DNA of 64,000 nucleotides from Pyrus communis (Eukaryota > Streptophyta > Magnoliopsida > Rosales > Rosaceae): NCBI RefSeq assembly GCF_963583255.1, contig NC_084817.1, positions 16,188,121 through 16,252,120 of the forward strand, given 5' to 3'. Positions within the stretch are counted from its first letter, which is position 1. Each line of letters begins with the position of its first letter. A model generated the notes under the pieces. The model searched no databases. It saw only the letters and a list, made by a program, of their open reading frames with translations, and was not told the origin of the DNA. The position numbers were made by a program, and so were the translations under genes. Below, piece by piece: positions 1 to 13,359 of this stretch.

Positions 1-27
1 AGAACAGCTGAGTCTCTGACTATATAC

Positions 28-150
28 ACTGTTCCAAACATCCCTGCCTACTGCTGCCTAGGCCCCGCCTAGCATCGCCTGGGTCCTGCCTAGGCGCTAG
101 GCAGCTGGCTACCGCTTCAATTAATCCTTAGGCATTTGAAAATTAAGAAA
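28..150 (+). repeat. Truncated copy of the CCTAGG-rich transposable element
   Basis: It begins with actgttccaaacatccc and is dense in CCTAGG and GCTAGGC words. It matches the first ~120 bp of the element at 43114-43596, including the shared stretch cctaggcatttgaaaattaag (here with small changes). Similarity is lost after about 150. It lies in the third intron of the ELG1-like gene. Confidence 0.6.
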
Positions 151-197
151 TTTAATGTGATATACGTTGTGCACATCGATAAACCAAAAAACCATAC

Positions 198-1167
198 CTG
201 AGTCCTTTCAAACACATGAATTGGACCACTAGTAATCTCTTTATCCTTGCTCCCAATGAAGCTCAAATCGCCATCAAATTCAGTTGCCTCTCGTTTTCTC
301 TTTCCAGCTTTACAAATTGAGAAAAATGGATGTATGTGCTTTCCAGAAAACATTCCTGAAAATATCCATGACATTTCCTGATCAAGTATAAACAGAAGAC
401 ACTGAGAACAACAAACCAAAGACCAAAGCTTGCACAAAATCGAGGCTAATTAACCCATTGTATGATCGAACAGTCCAGCAAATAAAATAACAAAGATAGC
501 AAGTAAAAATTCAATTAAACATTACGTTGGGATTATATGCAGATTGTAGGGGAGATGAATTGAGCAAAATTCAATCGGAAAGAGCGTGAAGCACATTGTA
601 TATAGCAGAAACACCGGCATATCAGACGATTGAAGAAGGAAAAAGCAGAAGTACTGACCTCAGCTTTCAATCTAGCCTCTAGCCTCAAATCATTGATAAC
701 TCGAGCTGCATCTTCACTCTTCACTTCAGTTCCGTTCTTCTTCCTCTTCGGTGTACTATTCTCCGATCGCTTACCGTTCTAATTTCAAAAACAATAATTC
801 CAAACAGTTCAATTCCATAAAAAATATTAATTTCTTAATCAATTCCAAACACATAATGTACAATAAGAATTAGAACAAAGCTCATCAACTACCGAAAAAA
901 ATGCACAAAATTCACCTTCTTAGGGGCTTTAATCGGAGGCGTCTTATTTCCCTTTGAATTCCTTTTTGTCTTGCTTTGACTCCCACAGAAGTCCTCGTTG
1001 TTGCTGCCCTCGTCGTCACCAGCATTACATCTCTCGGCCTTCAGATCGCCGTTTACCTGGAGCTGTTGATGGGGTTTGAGAGGGAACAATGTGGTCTGGA
1101 CCAGTTTCCGGCGAACAACTTGCTGTTTAGGCGTCTCCGGCGGCTCGTTCTGAGCTGAATCGTCCAT
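198..1167 (-). CDS. ELG1/ATAD5-like AAA+ ATPase, N-terminal exons only (partial)
   Basis: Three coding exons read on the minus strand: 1167-916, 778-659 and 377-198. All join in phase 0 at GT-AG borders and encode the first 184 residues; the gene then runs off the left edge. The start is the first ATG of an acidic-then-basic N-terminus. The visible part is Lys/Arg-rich and carries RRKLVQTTLF near residues 19-28, a DLRLEARLKAE stretch ending exon 2, and KHIHPFFS near residues 137-144. These match my recollection of the N-terminal region of plant ATAD5/ELG1 proteins (Arabidopsis At1g77620). That family works in a nuclear RFC-like complex that unloads PCNA after replication. The AAA+ ATPase domain itself lies outside the window, so the family call rests on N-terminal motifs and on the LYM gene downstream. 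Other basic nuclear proteins cannot be excluded. Confidence 0.62.
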
Positions 1168-1859
1168 GGATTGGATTGGGAATTGGAAATTTGGGAATTT
1201 GGAATTGGGTGGTGAAATTGAAATTGGAGGTTTTGTAGGGATGTGGGGAGAAAGACTGGTAGAGTTTGAGTGTGTAACGTAATCGTGAACTTACATTGAG
1301 AAACAAGGGGTAAAAAAGAAAAGAAAAGAAAATTATGGAGGGAACGAGGACGTACTTCCCGCCCTTACGGGAGGGAAAACCGATTTGGACTCCAAATTTT
1401 GGAGTTTTTTTTTTTTTTTTTAGTATGATTCTTTCCTCTTTGTTTTTTTTTTTTTTTTTTTTTTTGGAAACCCCTTTCCTCCTCTTCTATTTGAACGGTT
1501 ACGGTTAAACCACGTCAACATTTTATATAAATTATTTATGGAAAAAGAAAGACAAAATAGAGAATGTGAGAGAAGAGAATAAAAGGGGATGGAAAAAAGA
1601 GAGGAGAGGATCCTAGTCCTTTTTTTTTTGTTTGAAGTCAAGTACGACATTCATTATTGAATATGGAAGAAATCGTACAAATAGAGGATACGGTGCATAA
1701 ACGGGCCTTGATAAAAATCTTGTTAGGGATTTCAATCCGATCAAAAGGAAATTTGATTTGGAGTTTAGATATTTGAAATTTAATAATTTATGTTAATTTT
1801 GTTGAAAAAAAAAAAATCCATGTTAATTCAAATTACGCATTAAATTGTTGTTAATTCAA
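1168..1859. other. Upstream region of the ELG1-like gene
   Basis: This should hold the 5'UTR and promoter of the minus-strand gene. From 1360 to 1650 it is dominated by poly-T tracts and a purine-rich stretch ending in gaggatcctagtcc. Similar short repeats are scattered in the window (for example near 57480-57650). No further gene was seen. Confidence 0.4.
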
Positions 1860-2060
1860 AGGGTGAATTATACAAACTATCTCGAACCACAATTTCATAC
1901 CTCATGTTTTAAACATTGCAATGTTATACCTCAACTTATGAATTCATTGCAATGTCAAACTTTGTTAAATTTTCTATCAATTTGGATGTTAAATGATATT
2001 GTGGAAAAAGCAGGGCCCACTCCTTACCCAACACTTCCACGATTTCATCTCATCATTTAA
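1860..2060 (+). repeat. Fragment of a Mutator-like terminal repeat
   Basis: Words such as catacctcatgtttt, gttatacctcaact and caatgtc follow the same order and spacing as the terminal inverted repeats of the element at 42497-44354. Only one arm is present and no flanking duplication is visible. Confidence 0.45.
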
Positions 2061-3573
2061 TATAAATTTTAGGCTTGATAAGTGATTTTTGGGCTGGTTT
2101 TATGACAGAAACAGCGAGAGGGAAATTCTCTCCAGTTTTCCAACGACTAACCCACCACTTTCCAGCCTATTTTCTGACCAACATCGATTAGCACTCAACC
2201 TCAATTTGGTATAGAGCTGTTCCTTACCTTCTAAGCTTCATTTTGGTTTTAAAGCATTGAAAATGGTGGAGAATCGAGCTCGAAAAGAGCTCTGGAAGTT
2301 GGACCAAAAACCAGCTAGCTCATTGGCTTCGCGAGGAAGGTACAGTGGTACTTGTGGACAGGTAAGCACGCATGGTGGATGGCGCGTGGTAGCCATAACT
2401 GCCACCTTATGGTTGCACGTGACGCAGCGCGTGGAGGAGCTCGAGGTGTGTTCTCAAATTTCTCGACATGCTGAATCCAAATCCGCCTTCCATTTTTTCA
2501 AATTTGACCATTTTAATATAGTTCCTTTATTAACTATACTTTGTACGAATATGAAAATTTACGTTAGTACGTTATATATTTAGGTAAATGATTTTGCTTC
2601 TAGATGAAACGCATTGCAAGAACCTTTGAAGCCAGTGAGACGGGTTTGACCTGACTACATAATTTATGAACGGGTCTTTACTTTTATATATTATATGTTT
2701 ATTTAGTTTCCGTAAATATTGATTAAATTTTACGGGATTCATGATTATGCATACTTTTATGTGATGCCACGGTATTACTAACGCTTATAAGAAAAGGTTA
2801 TTTCACGCATTACGGTAATTCATATGGTTATACCAAGATTATACGTATGTTGTAGAAGTATTGTTATATTGTTGAGAATTATAAAATTACCGTAGATCCA
2901 TTGTAGGTGTCAGTCCTGTTCTAGATTGTTATAGGCACCTAGGACTCGTATGTGACACGCTTAGTGCCAATCTCTATGTGATTGTGGTACTATAGCGTAG
3001 ATCATTATTACACCCAGTCTTGTTCATGTCGAAATATCTTTGCATGAGCTCATGTGTCAGCATATGTCAATGAGCATCCAATATTATTTGTTCTTATATG
3101 AGAGATATTGGGATTCACCGTAGCAGTAAATTATTGATTTTTACGGAAATTGTTTTCATACTATACGGAGTATGATACGTTGGAAACTAATACTTATTTT
3201 ACAGTGAGGGGTTACAACTTTTATGAAAACATTTTACTAAATTTTACTTTTTGACCCACTCACCTTTGTTTTTCGCCCCTCCAAGATTTAGTGACAAAGC
3301 TCTAGTGACAACGAGGATTTATTGCAAACTCTAAAATGTAAGAGGTTACTTCTGAAGGTATAATCATTATTTTTACTTTTACTTATGTTCTAACATCACG
3401 TGTGAAATGGGTTGAATCTGCTCACATGTGCACTCTTGTAATATTAACTTTTAGGTTGTAGTTTATTCACATTTTTCCATATCAATACACTTAATGGCTT
3501 CATCACCTTTCAAATGTCGGCCATCATATCTCAATTTGATGTCCAAGTGGACATGCCAGGTCAAGGTATTTTA
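2061..3573 (-). repeat. Degenerate family-A LTR, minus orientation
   Basis: Read on the minus strand, several blocks match the family-A LTRs in the same order. The start block is ~3573-3480 (ccaagtggac, ggcttcatcacctt). A block at ~3440-3400 resembles the 13190-13220 region (gggttgaatctg against gggattgaaccc, both with cacatgtga). A block at 3300-3250 has gccc, tcaccttt and ccactcac. A block at ~2960-2905 matches the 16950-17000 region (gtcctgttctagattg, gactcgtatgtgacacgc). The far end near 2061 is uncertain and no target duplication was found, so this is an old decayed copy. Confidence 0.55.
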
Positions 3574-5096
3574 GTCTCCCTGATGATGCCTATGTTATAC
3601 TGGTCATCATTAACAAGTTTGAAATAATTAGACTTGACACTGGGAAATACGGGAGTCATCAGAACTGAATGACAATAGTCCATTTTTTTTCCTGCAAAAT
3701 TAGAGAAATACCAAAAGAATATACACTTAGAAATATGCAAGCATCCTACTAGACTTCATGGCAAATACACGCCATATACACCTATAGCTTTCTAGACTCT
3801 CCAAGAGTTCTACACTCTTTAACTCTTTTAAAAGTATGTTGCAACAATATAATTTTAGTTTGCACGAACAAAAGTGGCTTCGAGAGATAACTCCTCAAGT
3901 ATTTAGTATGCAGTCTCCACACGACATACAATCAAAAAAGCTCGATTTAGGAGGAACGGAGATCTGATTTAGGATTGCTCGATTTCATTAATCAAAGAAG
4001 CTCGATGGTTGAGGAAAATGTGTGCTCTTACAAACAAAGAAGCTCGATTTCATTATTTTTTTCAAAATTCACTGGTTAAAAATATCTGGACGAGCATGTT
4101 TAATCAATTAGTTTGCTCTGAGGCCTAAGTAGAAGATGCAGCATGATTTATGTTTTGTTTACGGCGGCTCATTCTCTTAAGTCTCTAATGTTTGATTTGT
4201 TGCTTTTATGTAACATAGTTTTTTCTTTTCCTTCTCAAGAGTCGGCCTTCTCTCTGCAATTTTAGCTGCTCATCAGCAAGTCTCTACAATTCAATATTTC
4301 TCAGACACTTGAAGCAAAGTAAGAACTAAGAAGCATGCACTCTACCTATCGTTGTTTGGTTCTTTTGGCATAGATCGGAGTCGCTCATAAAATACAATTA
4401 TCTTGACTGATGAGGTATACGAATATGGATTGCACACATTTGTGTTATTGAGGATGAGAGGGATTTATTGAATTTCACATGAGATGGCATCCACCTGCTG
4501 TCATAACTTTAAATAAGCTTCAAAAAAAAAAAAAAAAAAAAAAAAGGTTTTACTAAAAAATAATGAGTCGAACAGTAATTTCGGCCGATTTTGGCAAAAA
4601 AACCTAACCGATTGAAACCGAACTCACTATTAGGTAGTGAGACTTAAAATTCTTCTAAATAACCAGGAGAGGAGATGCACAAACAGGTTGGTGCAACATT
4701 TTATTTAGAATGTAGCTTAAAAACCAAGAGGTGTGTATAAACCGGTATCTTATTTTCACATGCCTAGTAAATTGTTAAGTATGTTTGTAGCTACATATTT
4801 TAAGTAGTGATCTCCAAATAAAACTTACATCAAGAGTTGTTTCACTTGTCAAAATAGTATAAATCGTTGCTTAATGTGTCTTTATTCCATTATTGTCATA
4901 TAGGTATTATGCTCTTTGATTTTAACTTTTTCTGGTTCAAGTGTTGTTTAATATGGTCTTATTCAAGTTCTCCAAAATAAAACCTACGGTTGTAAATGAT
5001 TTATGTTTATCATCATTGCAATCAATAAAATGAATTTCTTCTTATATATTTATATTTCATAATTGTTTGACAATAAAAATAGTATAAAAAAAATAA
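3574..5096. other. Gene-free AT-rich DNA
   Basis: No convincing coding exon was found. A run of about 25 A at 4521-4545 after taagcttc could mark the 3' end of an old LINE or retrocopy. AAGCTCGAT occurs three times between 3940 and 4050. Otherwise nothing was recognised. Confidence 0.4.
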
Positions 5097-7220
5097 GAGT
5101 TAAACTTGTTTATTACTCTGAAATTTCGTGATTTTTAACATTTGGTACATAAAGTTTTTTTTCATCCCAGAGTAATTAATTTTAGAATAATCTCATACAT
5201 CTGTTAAATTGACTATTAAGTCAGCCGTTAACTGGCGCTCTTGTGAACAATAACTAAATGTCAATATGTGGTCCACATAAATATTCAAAAATTCAAAAAA
5301 ATTCAAACTTTCAAAAAAAAATAAAAAAACTAAACAAATAAAAAATGGCCTAGGGATGTAGGCCTTCGCTTTCCTCCACCTGCACCACCCCTTCCTTTTC
5401 CTCTCTTCGACAACCACCAAAGCCGATCTCAAAATCAACACCACCATGACATGGTTCTCTCTCTGTCTTCTTTGCCGCCAACAACAACGAGGCATTTATT
5501 GTAGCAATTTCGAACAAGAGTAAAAAGCCATGGCCCATAGGCCTCTGGAGATCTGCAACTACAAAAAAAAAAATTCCCAAAGTCCTCCCTTATGTTCTCC
5601 ACTGAGCATCACCTTTAGCTACATCACAACAACACGTCACACCAATGAAGCTCTCTGCCATTGAAATAGCAGACCAAATCTAAGGACCAAGCACTGCAGG
5701 GTGCAGAGTTGGGCTCGGGCATCCTCTCTGGTTTGCGTGAACTTCCTTAGCAAGGCCAGGGCCTCTTCGATTTCGAACACGTTGCAGGGAGACTGAGTCG
5801 GGTTGGGTTGGTTATGGAAGGATTAGGGGAGGGATGGGTCGGGTTGGCTATGGATGGACTAAGGGAAGGATGGGTCTGGTTGGGACGGTGGTGAGGGAAG
5901 GGCGAGTGCGAATAAGGAGAGGGACGAGTGTTTATCAAATATAGACAAATATTAGCCCCTAATTTCAAAAATATCAGTTTTTTATAAAAACTTTCAAATA
6001 TATTCAAAATCTTCCTTAAATAGACACAAATACCTTTAATTCATACAAATAACTAGTTGTTGATTAAAAGATTCTTGTGTGATAATCAAGTGGTGCATTC
6101 CCTAATATATTTTTTTTATTAGTACAATTAATTGACAATTTGTAGACCAAAATAAGAAGAATAAAAACAAAAAGAAAGAAAATTTTCTATATCGTAAACT
6201 CTAATTTTTCTAATATGCGCTAAATGAACTTCAATTAGCTTTCCTCTAATAGATCGGCAAATGGTATTAGGTTTGTCAATCTTCCCTTGACAAAAGAAAC
6301 ATAATTTTTCTAATATGCACCAGAAGAATTTTTATTCCGTAAACCTTAAAATTATGTTTTTTGCACTTTCTAAGAACACAACAGATCTCTCGATTCACTA
6401 CCACAATTAATGATAACTTTCAAAACATAACCTGGACAAGAACAACACCCTTAATAATGCAAAGGTGTGGAAATTAAATGCGAAGCGCATAAAATTCAAA
6501 GGAAAATTGAGATAAATAACGTTACAAAATTGACAGTTCATTATTCCATAAATATTCAATTGAAGAAAGAAACTACCAAATCAAATAGAAAACGTAGATG
6601 AGGAAAAATGCAAAAAAATTAACCATCTACACTCCCCTTTGTTTAGGGGTGCACATGTCTCCACCAACAGTCAATGCTTTTACTAGGTCTCCACCATTTT
6701 TTAAGTTTAGTCGTGATAACTCTTCATCTAATAGGGTTTTAGTTTTTTAATTTATTAGGTTTAAAGCTTAAGGGTATTTGTGTCTATTTAAGTGATATTT
6801 TGAACATATTTGAAAGTTTTTATAAAAACTGACATTTTTAAAATTATGAGATAATATTTGGTTGTATTTGATAAATACCCAAGAGGGACGAAGGATGTTG
6901 ACCGAGTCAGCGAGGACGGAGGATGAGGAAGGGGTCTGGGCAATGGGGAAGGGTTCATATTTAGATTTAGGTTTAGTTTTTTAGTATTTTTTTTATTTTT
7001 TATTTTTAATATTCACATAGGTCCATATTAATACATGGCACCCAATCATTGTCCACGTAAGCATCACGTCATCAGTTAACAGCTAACTTAACAGCCAGCT
7101 TAACGAATGTATGAGACTGTCCTAAAATTAAGACTTGAGGTATTACTCTAGTATAAAAAAACTTCATGTATCAAATTTTAAAAACCACGAAACTTCAGAA
7201 TAATAAATTGAGGTTAACCC
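5097..7220. mobile_element. Mutator-like non-autonomous element with long inverted repeats
   Basis: The left end (gagttaaacttgtttatta, then ctctgaaatttcgtg) is repeated inverted at the right end, whose complement reads gggttaacctcaatttatta, then ttctgaagtttcgtg. Similarity continues for over 150 bp through the tacatctgttaa and cagccgttaac words. A second inverted pair lies further in (5930-6050 against 6770-6890, both with tttataaaaact). The flanks aaaaaataa and aaaaaatta look like an imperfect 9-bp duplication, which suits Mutator-type elements. No transposase was seen. The 86-codon frame at 5747-6007 is a Pro/Ser low-complexity artefact. Confidence 0.65.
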
Positions 7221-8205
7221 AAAAAATTATTACCTAAAACTTAGCATATTATCCCAAAAAAGCAACCGAGTGACAGTTACACACTATCCCAAACTCTTCT
7301 CTCAATTTCACAAGCAAAAACAACACATCCATTCAAAATGACATGGCCAAGTACATCTCAAAAAGTAATAATACAGACTTCCAAACATATTATAGAGCCC
7401 CCTCTCCTCCATAACCTCCCTACTTCGATGCCAAAGCAAAAGCAAACCTCCATGTTGATTGTTTCTTTTCTTTTCCTATAGAAAACTCATTAAGCAAAAG
7501 AAAATCAAAAGTACAAGTTATTAGTACACTCAATTCCAAGACTTCTTATAGTTGGATATAGTGAAAACCGACAAAAAAACTCGTCTTTAAAATAACTTAA
7601 GGAAACAGTTGAGTTTCAAGACACTATGAAATATATGCAAACTTGTTTATAACATTATTAGTGCTATTTTAGTAAAGAATATCAAATTAACATAGCCATA
7701 AGATATCAATGAATATGATGAAAAGTATGTATAAATATGCTCTAATAGTTTAAAAGAGTTATTTTGTTTGCATAAATGAAAGCTCATCATAGTCATAAGT
7801 CTATAGCCAATATCTGATAACATGTTCACTTACACATATAACCATGAAAAGATAGGTACCTTTATTTGATGTCAGCTTCATCCTTGAACTTAAAACTTGA
7901 TAGACCTTGCTTAGAAACATAGGATACAATAACCTGTTATAATCGTTGATCTTGTCAAACATCTCATCTTACCTATAGTGCACCACAAAATTGCTAGACA
8001 CATTGATCAAGTCTCATAAATTTGTAGAATCATACCATATGTTATGTGCACACTACAAAAAATATGCCCATTATACACAAAAAGTTATTTGTGCCTATGA
8101 GGCCAAAAGGCACCAACATATGCATCCTTATAACAATAGCAATGGTGCATCAACTAAAGTATTATGTGTTCCTTTTATGAGCATGCCCTTAGTTCAAAAG
8201 GTAGA
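7221..8205. other. Gene-free DNA with a possible CACTA terminus at 8051
   Basis: No gene was recognised. At 8051 the sequence cactacaaaaaatatgccc has the terminal form of CACTA (EnSpm/CMC) transposons and is followed by a small hairpin, gtgcc and ggcac 13 bp apart. The solo LTR at 8206 interrupts it, and no matching right end was found after 12516. Confidence 0.35.
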
Positions 8206-11200
8206 TGTCACACCCCAATCCGAAAATAAGGATGATAATCGAAAGAGGGCATGAATAGTATCTTAGTTAAAAAAAAATATTGTAATATTACAACAAAAAT
8301 ATGACGAAACCAGAGCCATCTGATAGGAGCATATTTATGCGACTTAGTTTGCTTGTTTTCTTGCATTTATGTTATTAATTCTTAGTTATTTTAGTTCTTT
8401 AAGCTTCTTTTGTGTGTTTTCAGGTTCATGAGACGTATTTGGCGAAAGGATGCATTTTGGAGCCTTTTGGAGCACTTTTGGGCAGAAATTGCATAGCTTA
8501 TGCTTGGAACAAAAGGAATGGACGAAATTGAAGGAGGTTTCCCACTCACATGAGGATTCCTAGTTGGACAAGGATTCCTAATCAAACAAGGATTCCTACT
8601 TGAAGTAGGAAAGTTAAGCCAAAGTTTTCTATTTTGGTTGACCCTTCCTAAATCAAGAACGTTCTAAGTTTTAGCACTTAAGATGGCTCCCGAGCACCCT
8701 TGGACAACAAACAAAGGTTCTTTGCAACTTTCCCTTCCTTGCCGTGCAAGGAAGGTTGTTTCCCTTTCTTTGTGTAAACTTCCCTATTTTCCATTTGTGT
8801 TAGGACCTTTCCCTTATTCTAATACCTCTTGCTTTGTGCCTTACCTTTCCCTAAACTATGTGCCGCACCCTTCCCTTGTGTTTCCTGATTTCAATTTCTA
8901 TTTCCTAGTTTAATTCACTTTCCTAGTTCTAAAACTTTCCCTAAAGTCCTCATTTCTGATTTCTTGCAAGGAATGGACTTTTCCTTCCTTCTTTTGCACC
9001 AATTTCGTTTCTTACCTTAAATTCCCTTTCCTTGCTGTGCAAGAGGTTTAATTTCTGATTCCTTGCAAGGAAAGGACATTCCTTACTTGTTTTAAATTCG
9101 TGCATCCCCATTTTCTAATTTTATTTGGACTTTATTCACTTACCTTTTCTATTTAGACTAGGAAATCTGAATCATAACTCAATTAGGTATGTTATTAACT
9201 TCCCAAAACACATATAATCAGCCCTTGGCCGAACCCTAGAGGGAATTCACCACCAAAAACTCATCCATTCACTCCCACACACATCCATTCATCCCAAAAC
9301 ACCATTCTGCAACCCAGAAACACAATCAGCCATTCCACCTTCTTCCATTATCATTGCTAAGTCCTCCACCACCTTCCAACCATCAAACACTCATCCACAC
9401 TCAATCTACATCCCTTGCCGTGCCTCTAAACACCCCAAAATCCATTCTACATCATCAAAACAACCCAGAAACCATCACCACCCAATCTGCTACAAGCAAG
9501 GGAAAGGAGACAGATTCACTCAATTGTTTGGCTCTTCATTCTGAGTGGTTGAACAATTTTAGGTGTATTCTATCTTATATTTCAATGTCTAATTCATGTA
9601 ATCTTTGTTTTGCTTTGAGTATGATTGGCTAAATTCGTTTTGGCTAAGGGTGTATTCGAAACCATGATTATATATGTGAAATAAGTTGATTACTTCCAGT
9701 TATCGTTGCATAAGTCGTGAATACAATTTGCTTAACCGTTTGATTTAGAACTTATTCTTGTATGTTGATTGGGAGTGCACGCTTAATTTGCATGCTTGAA
9801 TCTGGTGCTAGGGTATACGTTTGTTTCACCTAATCGTTATGAATTTATATTCGCAAGTAGTGAAGATCGCTAGTCATGATCGTGTTGAGTAGATTCCTGG
9901 CAGGAGTATCATGCTTTTCATAGTTACAAATGCCTTGTCGATGCTTATGATTTCCAAAGAATGTAATGATTCTAACTTGTGTCTTTATCATGCTGTTCAT
10001 ATAGAGAACTTGTTAGGAATAATTTGGTTGGGATGCATATTCATCCAATTCAATGATTCTAGGGAAATCTGAAGGTTAATTTAAGCGGACCTAATTAACT
10101 TGGAGTGTCGAGGTTCATAACTTATTGAATTGATAACTGGAAATTGATTTACGTTGCATATATTTCATGTGTGGAGAAGAACCCCTTAGCTATTCCATCA
10201 TCCATTGGTTCATCACAAATTATCTTACAATCTGTTTTTCTTTAAAATCTGTCCATTAAATTTAATTTCGTCCAAACACAATCCCCCCATATTTTGTCAA
10301 GTCTTAGTCTTTATAATCTGTCTTATTTTGTGTTTTTAAGTATTTTGAGTCACAAGCACTTTCAAATTCGTCCAAATCAAGTTTTAGTTTTTGTTTGAGT
10401 CAATTTGATTGTTTTAGGCAGTTTTGAGTGTTTCAAATCTGTTTTGAGTCATAGTAGTCTAGTTAGAGTCTTTAAGTTTAGTTTTTGTGTTTTTAAGTCA
10501 ATTTATATTAGATTAGCACCCCTAGTTAATCCCCGGTTAGAACGATCCTTACTTACATCATTACTACAATTGTCACAAATAGGGTTTAATTTATGTGTCA
10601 CATTCGTAACACATTACCATCTAAATTTTCATTTAGATCTGTTTACTTAGTACATCTTGAGTTTAAACAGTTCAACTCTTACAACACACTCTTAAGATAC
10701 AAAGACACTTTATTTTAAGTACAACTATGAACCAACACACATATGATATGGCTATTCATTTAGAGACAAGTCATCATCATGTTCCTCAATACCGGTACCT
10801 GCAATAGTTAATAGGGTGTTAGCATTTCATGCCCAGTAGGAACCATATACCCTTCAAGTTTATTTATCACAGTTAATCAAAGTGTCATGCATCAAACAAT
10901 AAGGTAAAATACAAATGATATGACAAAGAATTACCCATGAATTCACTCCCTTCTAATTCCGCTAACCTATATTTATGGCATCCAAACCCACACGTCCCAT
11001 ACCATGCCTATACCACTTGGTTTCAAACACCATAGAATATAAGTTAACTCTCATTCCTCCCTTAACCCCGGATTTTATTAGTAGCTTTAGTTTCGTTAAT
11101 ATAGGCCCTTCTCCCGACGCCCAACTATACGTTCAAGCCCTTCCCCCGATGCTTGAACACATATAAGTTTCCAACACTTTGTTTAACCAAAGCTTTACAC

Positions 11201-12466
11201 AACCCAACACTTGACTCTATATCATGTAATGCAACCTGAGCATTTCAATTTCATAGATACAATTGTAAACCTCAACATATTCAATCCAACAATTTTACAT
11301 AGCTCAACCATTTATCAAAACATAATAACCTTTAACATAGTCGATATATAAAATACACCGGAGAGGAAACTATCAACCCATAACACAACCATGACAATCA
11401 AATGATTCAATTTCATACAAGCATTTCATTACTACTGTATTAGGCATAATTATTGATATCACAAAGATTAAATATGATGTAGACCTTTCATCGAGAAATA
11501 GAGTTCCTACATCGTGTCCAGCTAACTAGAATACCTTTCTAAGCCTCCGAAGTGTTCGGAGTCATTCCCAGGCCTAAAATAACATAAATAATAATAAAAG
11601 TTAGTATAAAATTGAAATGAAGATTCGATTTCAGCCTATCAAAAATTTACCCAAATATACCCATCTATCACAACCTCGTGATGAACCAAGTTTAAGTCCC
11701 CATATTGTGACCCCATTTTCATCCCTCAAAACTCCATGGAAAAAGGATGAAATTACTTGGATTTTAAAGCTTAACAAACCTAGTTTCTAATCTAATAAGT
11801 GTTTCTCAAAACGGATTTAAGAGGAGAAATTAATCAAGCTCCAAAGTTGAGTTCACAAACAGTTTTTCTGCAGATTTCCAAATTCTTTTGACATTTTCAA
11901 ATCATATTTTTCAATAGAAGATCTTAACCAAAATCGGTGAATTAAATTGGGTTTTGTTCGTTGTCATGTCTAATTTCAAATATATAAGAAGACTTTTAAA
12001 AATGTGTAATGGATTAAGGGAAAACAAGAGCCAAAGTAAGGCTCACGAACTGCAGTTTTCTAGAAATCAAAGTTGCAGTGGTAAGAAAATAGAAAATTAA
12101 ATAATTTGAGCTAACCTTTTGTACCAATTGAAAAGCACACCAGGCACACTCTATGCTCCCCTTTTTCCGTTTTCTTACTTTTCCCTCTCCAAAACCTCTC
12201 GCTCTCCTCTAGTTTTTCTATGAGAGTTAAAAATATTCTCTAACCCCATCATTACATCTCTATTTTAGAATGCTTACTCACCCTCTAGACTACCCACATC
12301 ACCCCAAAATTTATGAACAAAATCATATTCTCTTGGTTCCCCACCGTGTGATGGTTGGGAAGAAGAGGAAAAGTTTGGGATGTCTGCACGTATAGCTCAT
12401 CCTTTGTCTTTTTTTTTTTTTTTTTTTACTTATTTAATATTTAAAAGCTAAAATAATTTTATAATT

Positions 12467-12497
<31 letters not shown>

Positions 12498-12510
12498 TCC
12501 AAGTGTTACA
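8206..12510 (+). mobile_element. Solo-LTR-like element, family A, interrupted
   Basis: It starts tgtcacaccccaatcc and ends aagtgttaca. The flanking 5-bp repeat GTAGA is perfect (8201-8205 and 12511-12515). A second LTR at 8321-10616 is inserted near its left end, so the element's own length is about 2.0 kb. The right part contains an (AT)n run at 12470-12497 and a poly-T. No internal coding region or primer-binding site was seen, so it is read as a solo LTR. The strand is given in the TGTCACACCCC-first sense and is arbitrary. Confidence 0.8.
8321..10616 (+). mobile_element. Solo-LTR-like element, family B, nested
   Basis: It begins tgataggagcatatttatgc and ends gtaacacatta. The 5-bp duplication CCATC is at 8316-8320 and 10617-10621. 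The complement of 17386-19097 is a second copy, sharing the start (gagcatatttat, gacttag), gtgtgttttcaggttca, and the end block with ccccgg and gggtttaattt. Inside, 8500-9100 is rich in repeated cttgcaagg and cttcct words. No retrotransposon genes are present; the short reading frames here are chance. Confidence 0.8.
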
Positions 12511-12515
12511 GTAGA

Positions 12516-13055
12516 ATATGGTATTTTGTACTCAAAGAGGCAAGCACAAATACAATCTCTTTTTGTGTCTCACTTCTGACAAAGGCTTTCCATTAGGTGG
12601 ACAGGTGTACAGTGGAAAATGCGCATAATTTACATGTTGGTGGTTGACAAGGTATTGTTTTGTCCTACTTGGGTATGCCTATACTGATTAGGGCCGGCCC
12701 TAAGGGGTGCCAGGTGTGCAAGCGCTCAATGCCCCCAATTTAGAGACCCATGAATTTTAGTAACCTTTATAAAGTACTACATATAGAATGAGTGTGAATA
12801 TAATTCACAAGGTTGTCTTAGGGGAGTTGTCAAGCGCTAGTACTTACATATAATTATGCGCGGGTTCGGCTCCCTATGGAACCATTTTGGGCCTTTTTGA
12901 GCTACATTAATTTTTTTTTTTTTAATATTTTTAGTTTAATTTTTTTTATCAATATAAGAGATAACTTTTGATAATAAATCTATTGGTATATCATAACTAA
13001 TTAAAATCCTTAAAAGTTTGAAGATATAATCTTTTAAAGCCCCCATTTCCACATA
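12516..13055. other. Short spacer with GGGCCGGCCCTA motif
   Basis: No gene was seen. A perfect palindrome, gggccggccc at 12689-12698, is followed by cctaag and then gcgctcaatgcccccaattt. This resembles the terminal regions of some plant DNA transposons, but no matching right end or duplication was found. Confidence 0.3.
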
Positions 13056-13359
13056 TATCATGACACACCCCAACCAGGAATGTCTACCTAGACTCCAAAT
13101 CAAGTTATGTTGGCAGGTGATGAAGCCATAAAGTGTGGTGATGTGAAAAATGTGGGTAAATTTAAACCTAAAAGTGACTAAATGCAAAAGTCACATGTGA
13201 GGGGGATTGAACCCATTTCACATGCAATGTTAGAGTATAAGTAAAGTACAGTAAAAGTAGGATAAGAATTATACCATCGAAGGTAATCTTTTATAACAAC
13301 ATTTGCCAATAATCCTAGTTGACACAAAAACTCTCCCACTATAACTTGGAGGGTCGAAC

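Noticed and set aside
5747..6007. 86-codon minus-strand Pro/Ser-rich frame
   Set aside because: It is low-complexity sequence inside a TIR element with no exon partners.
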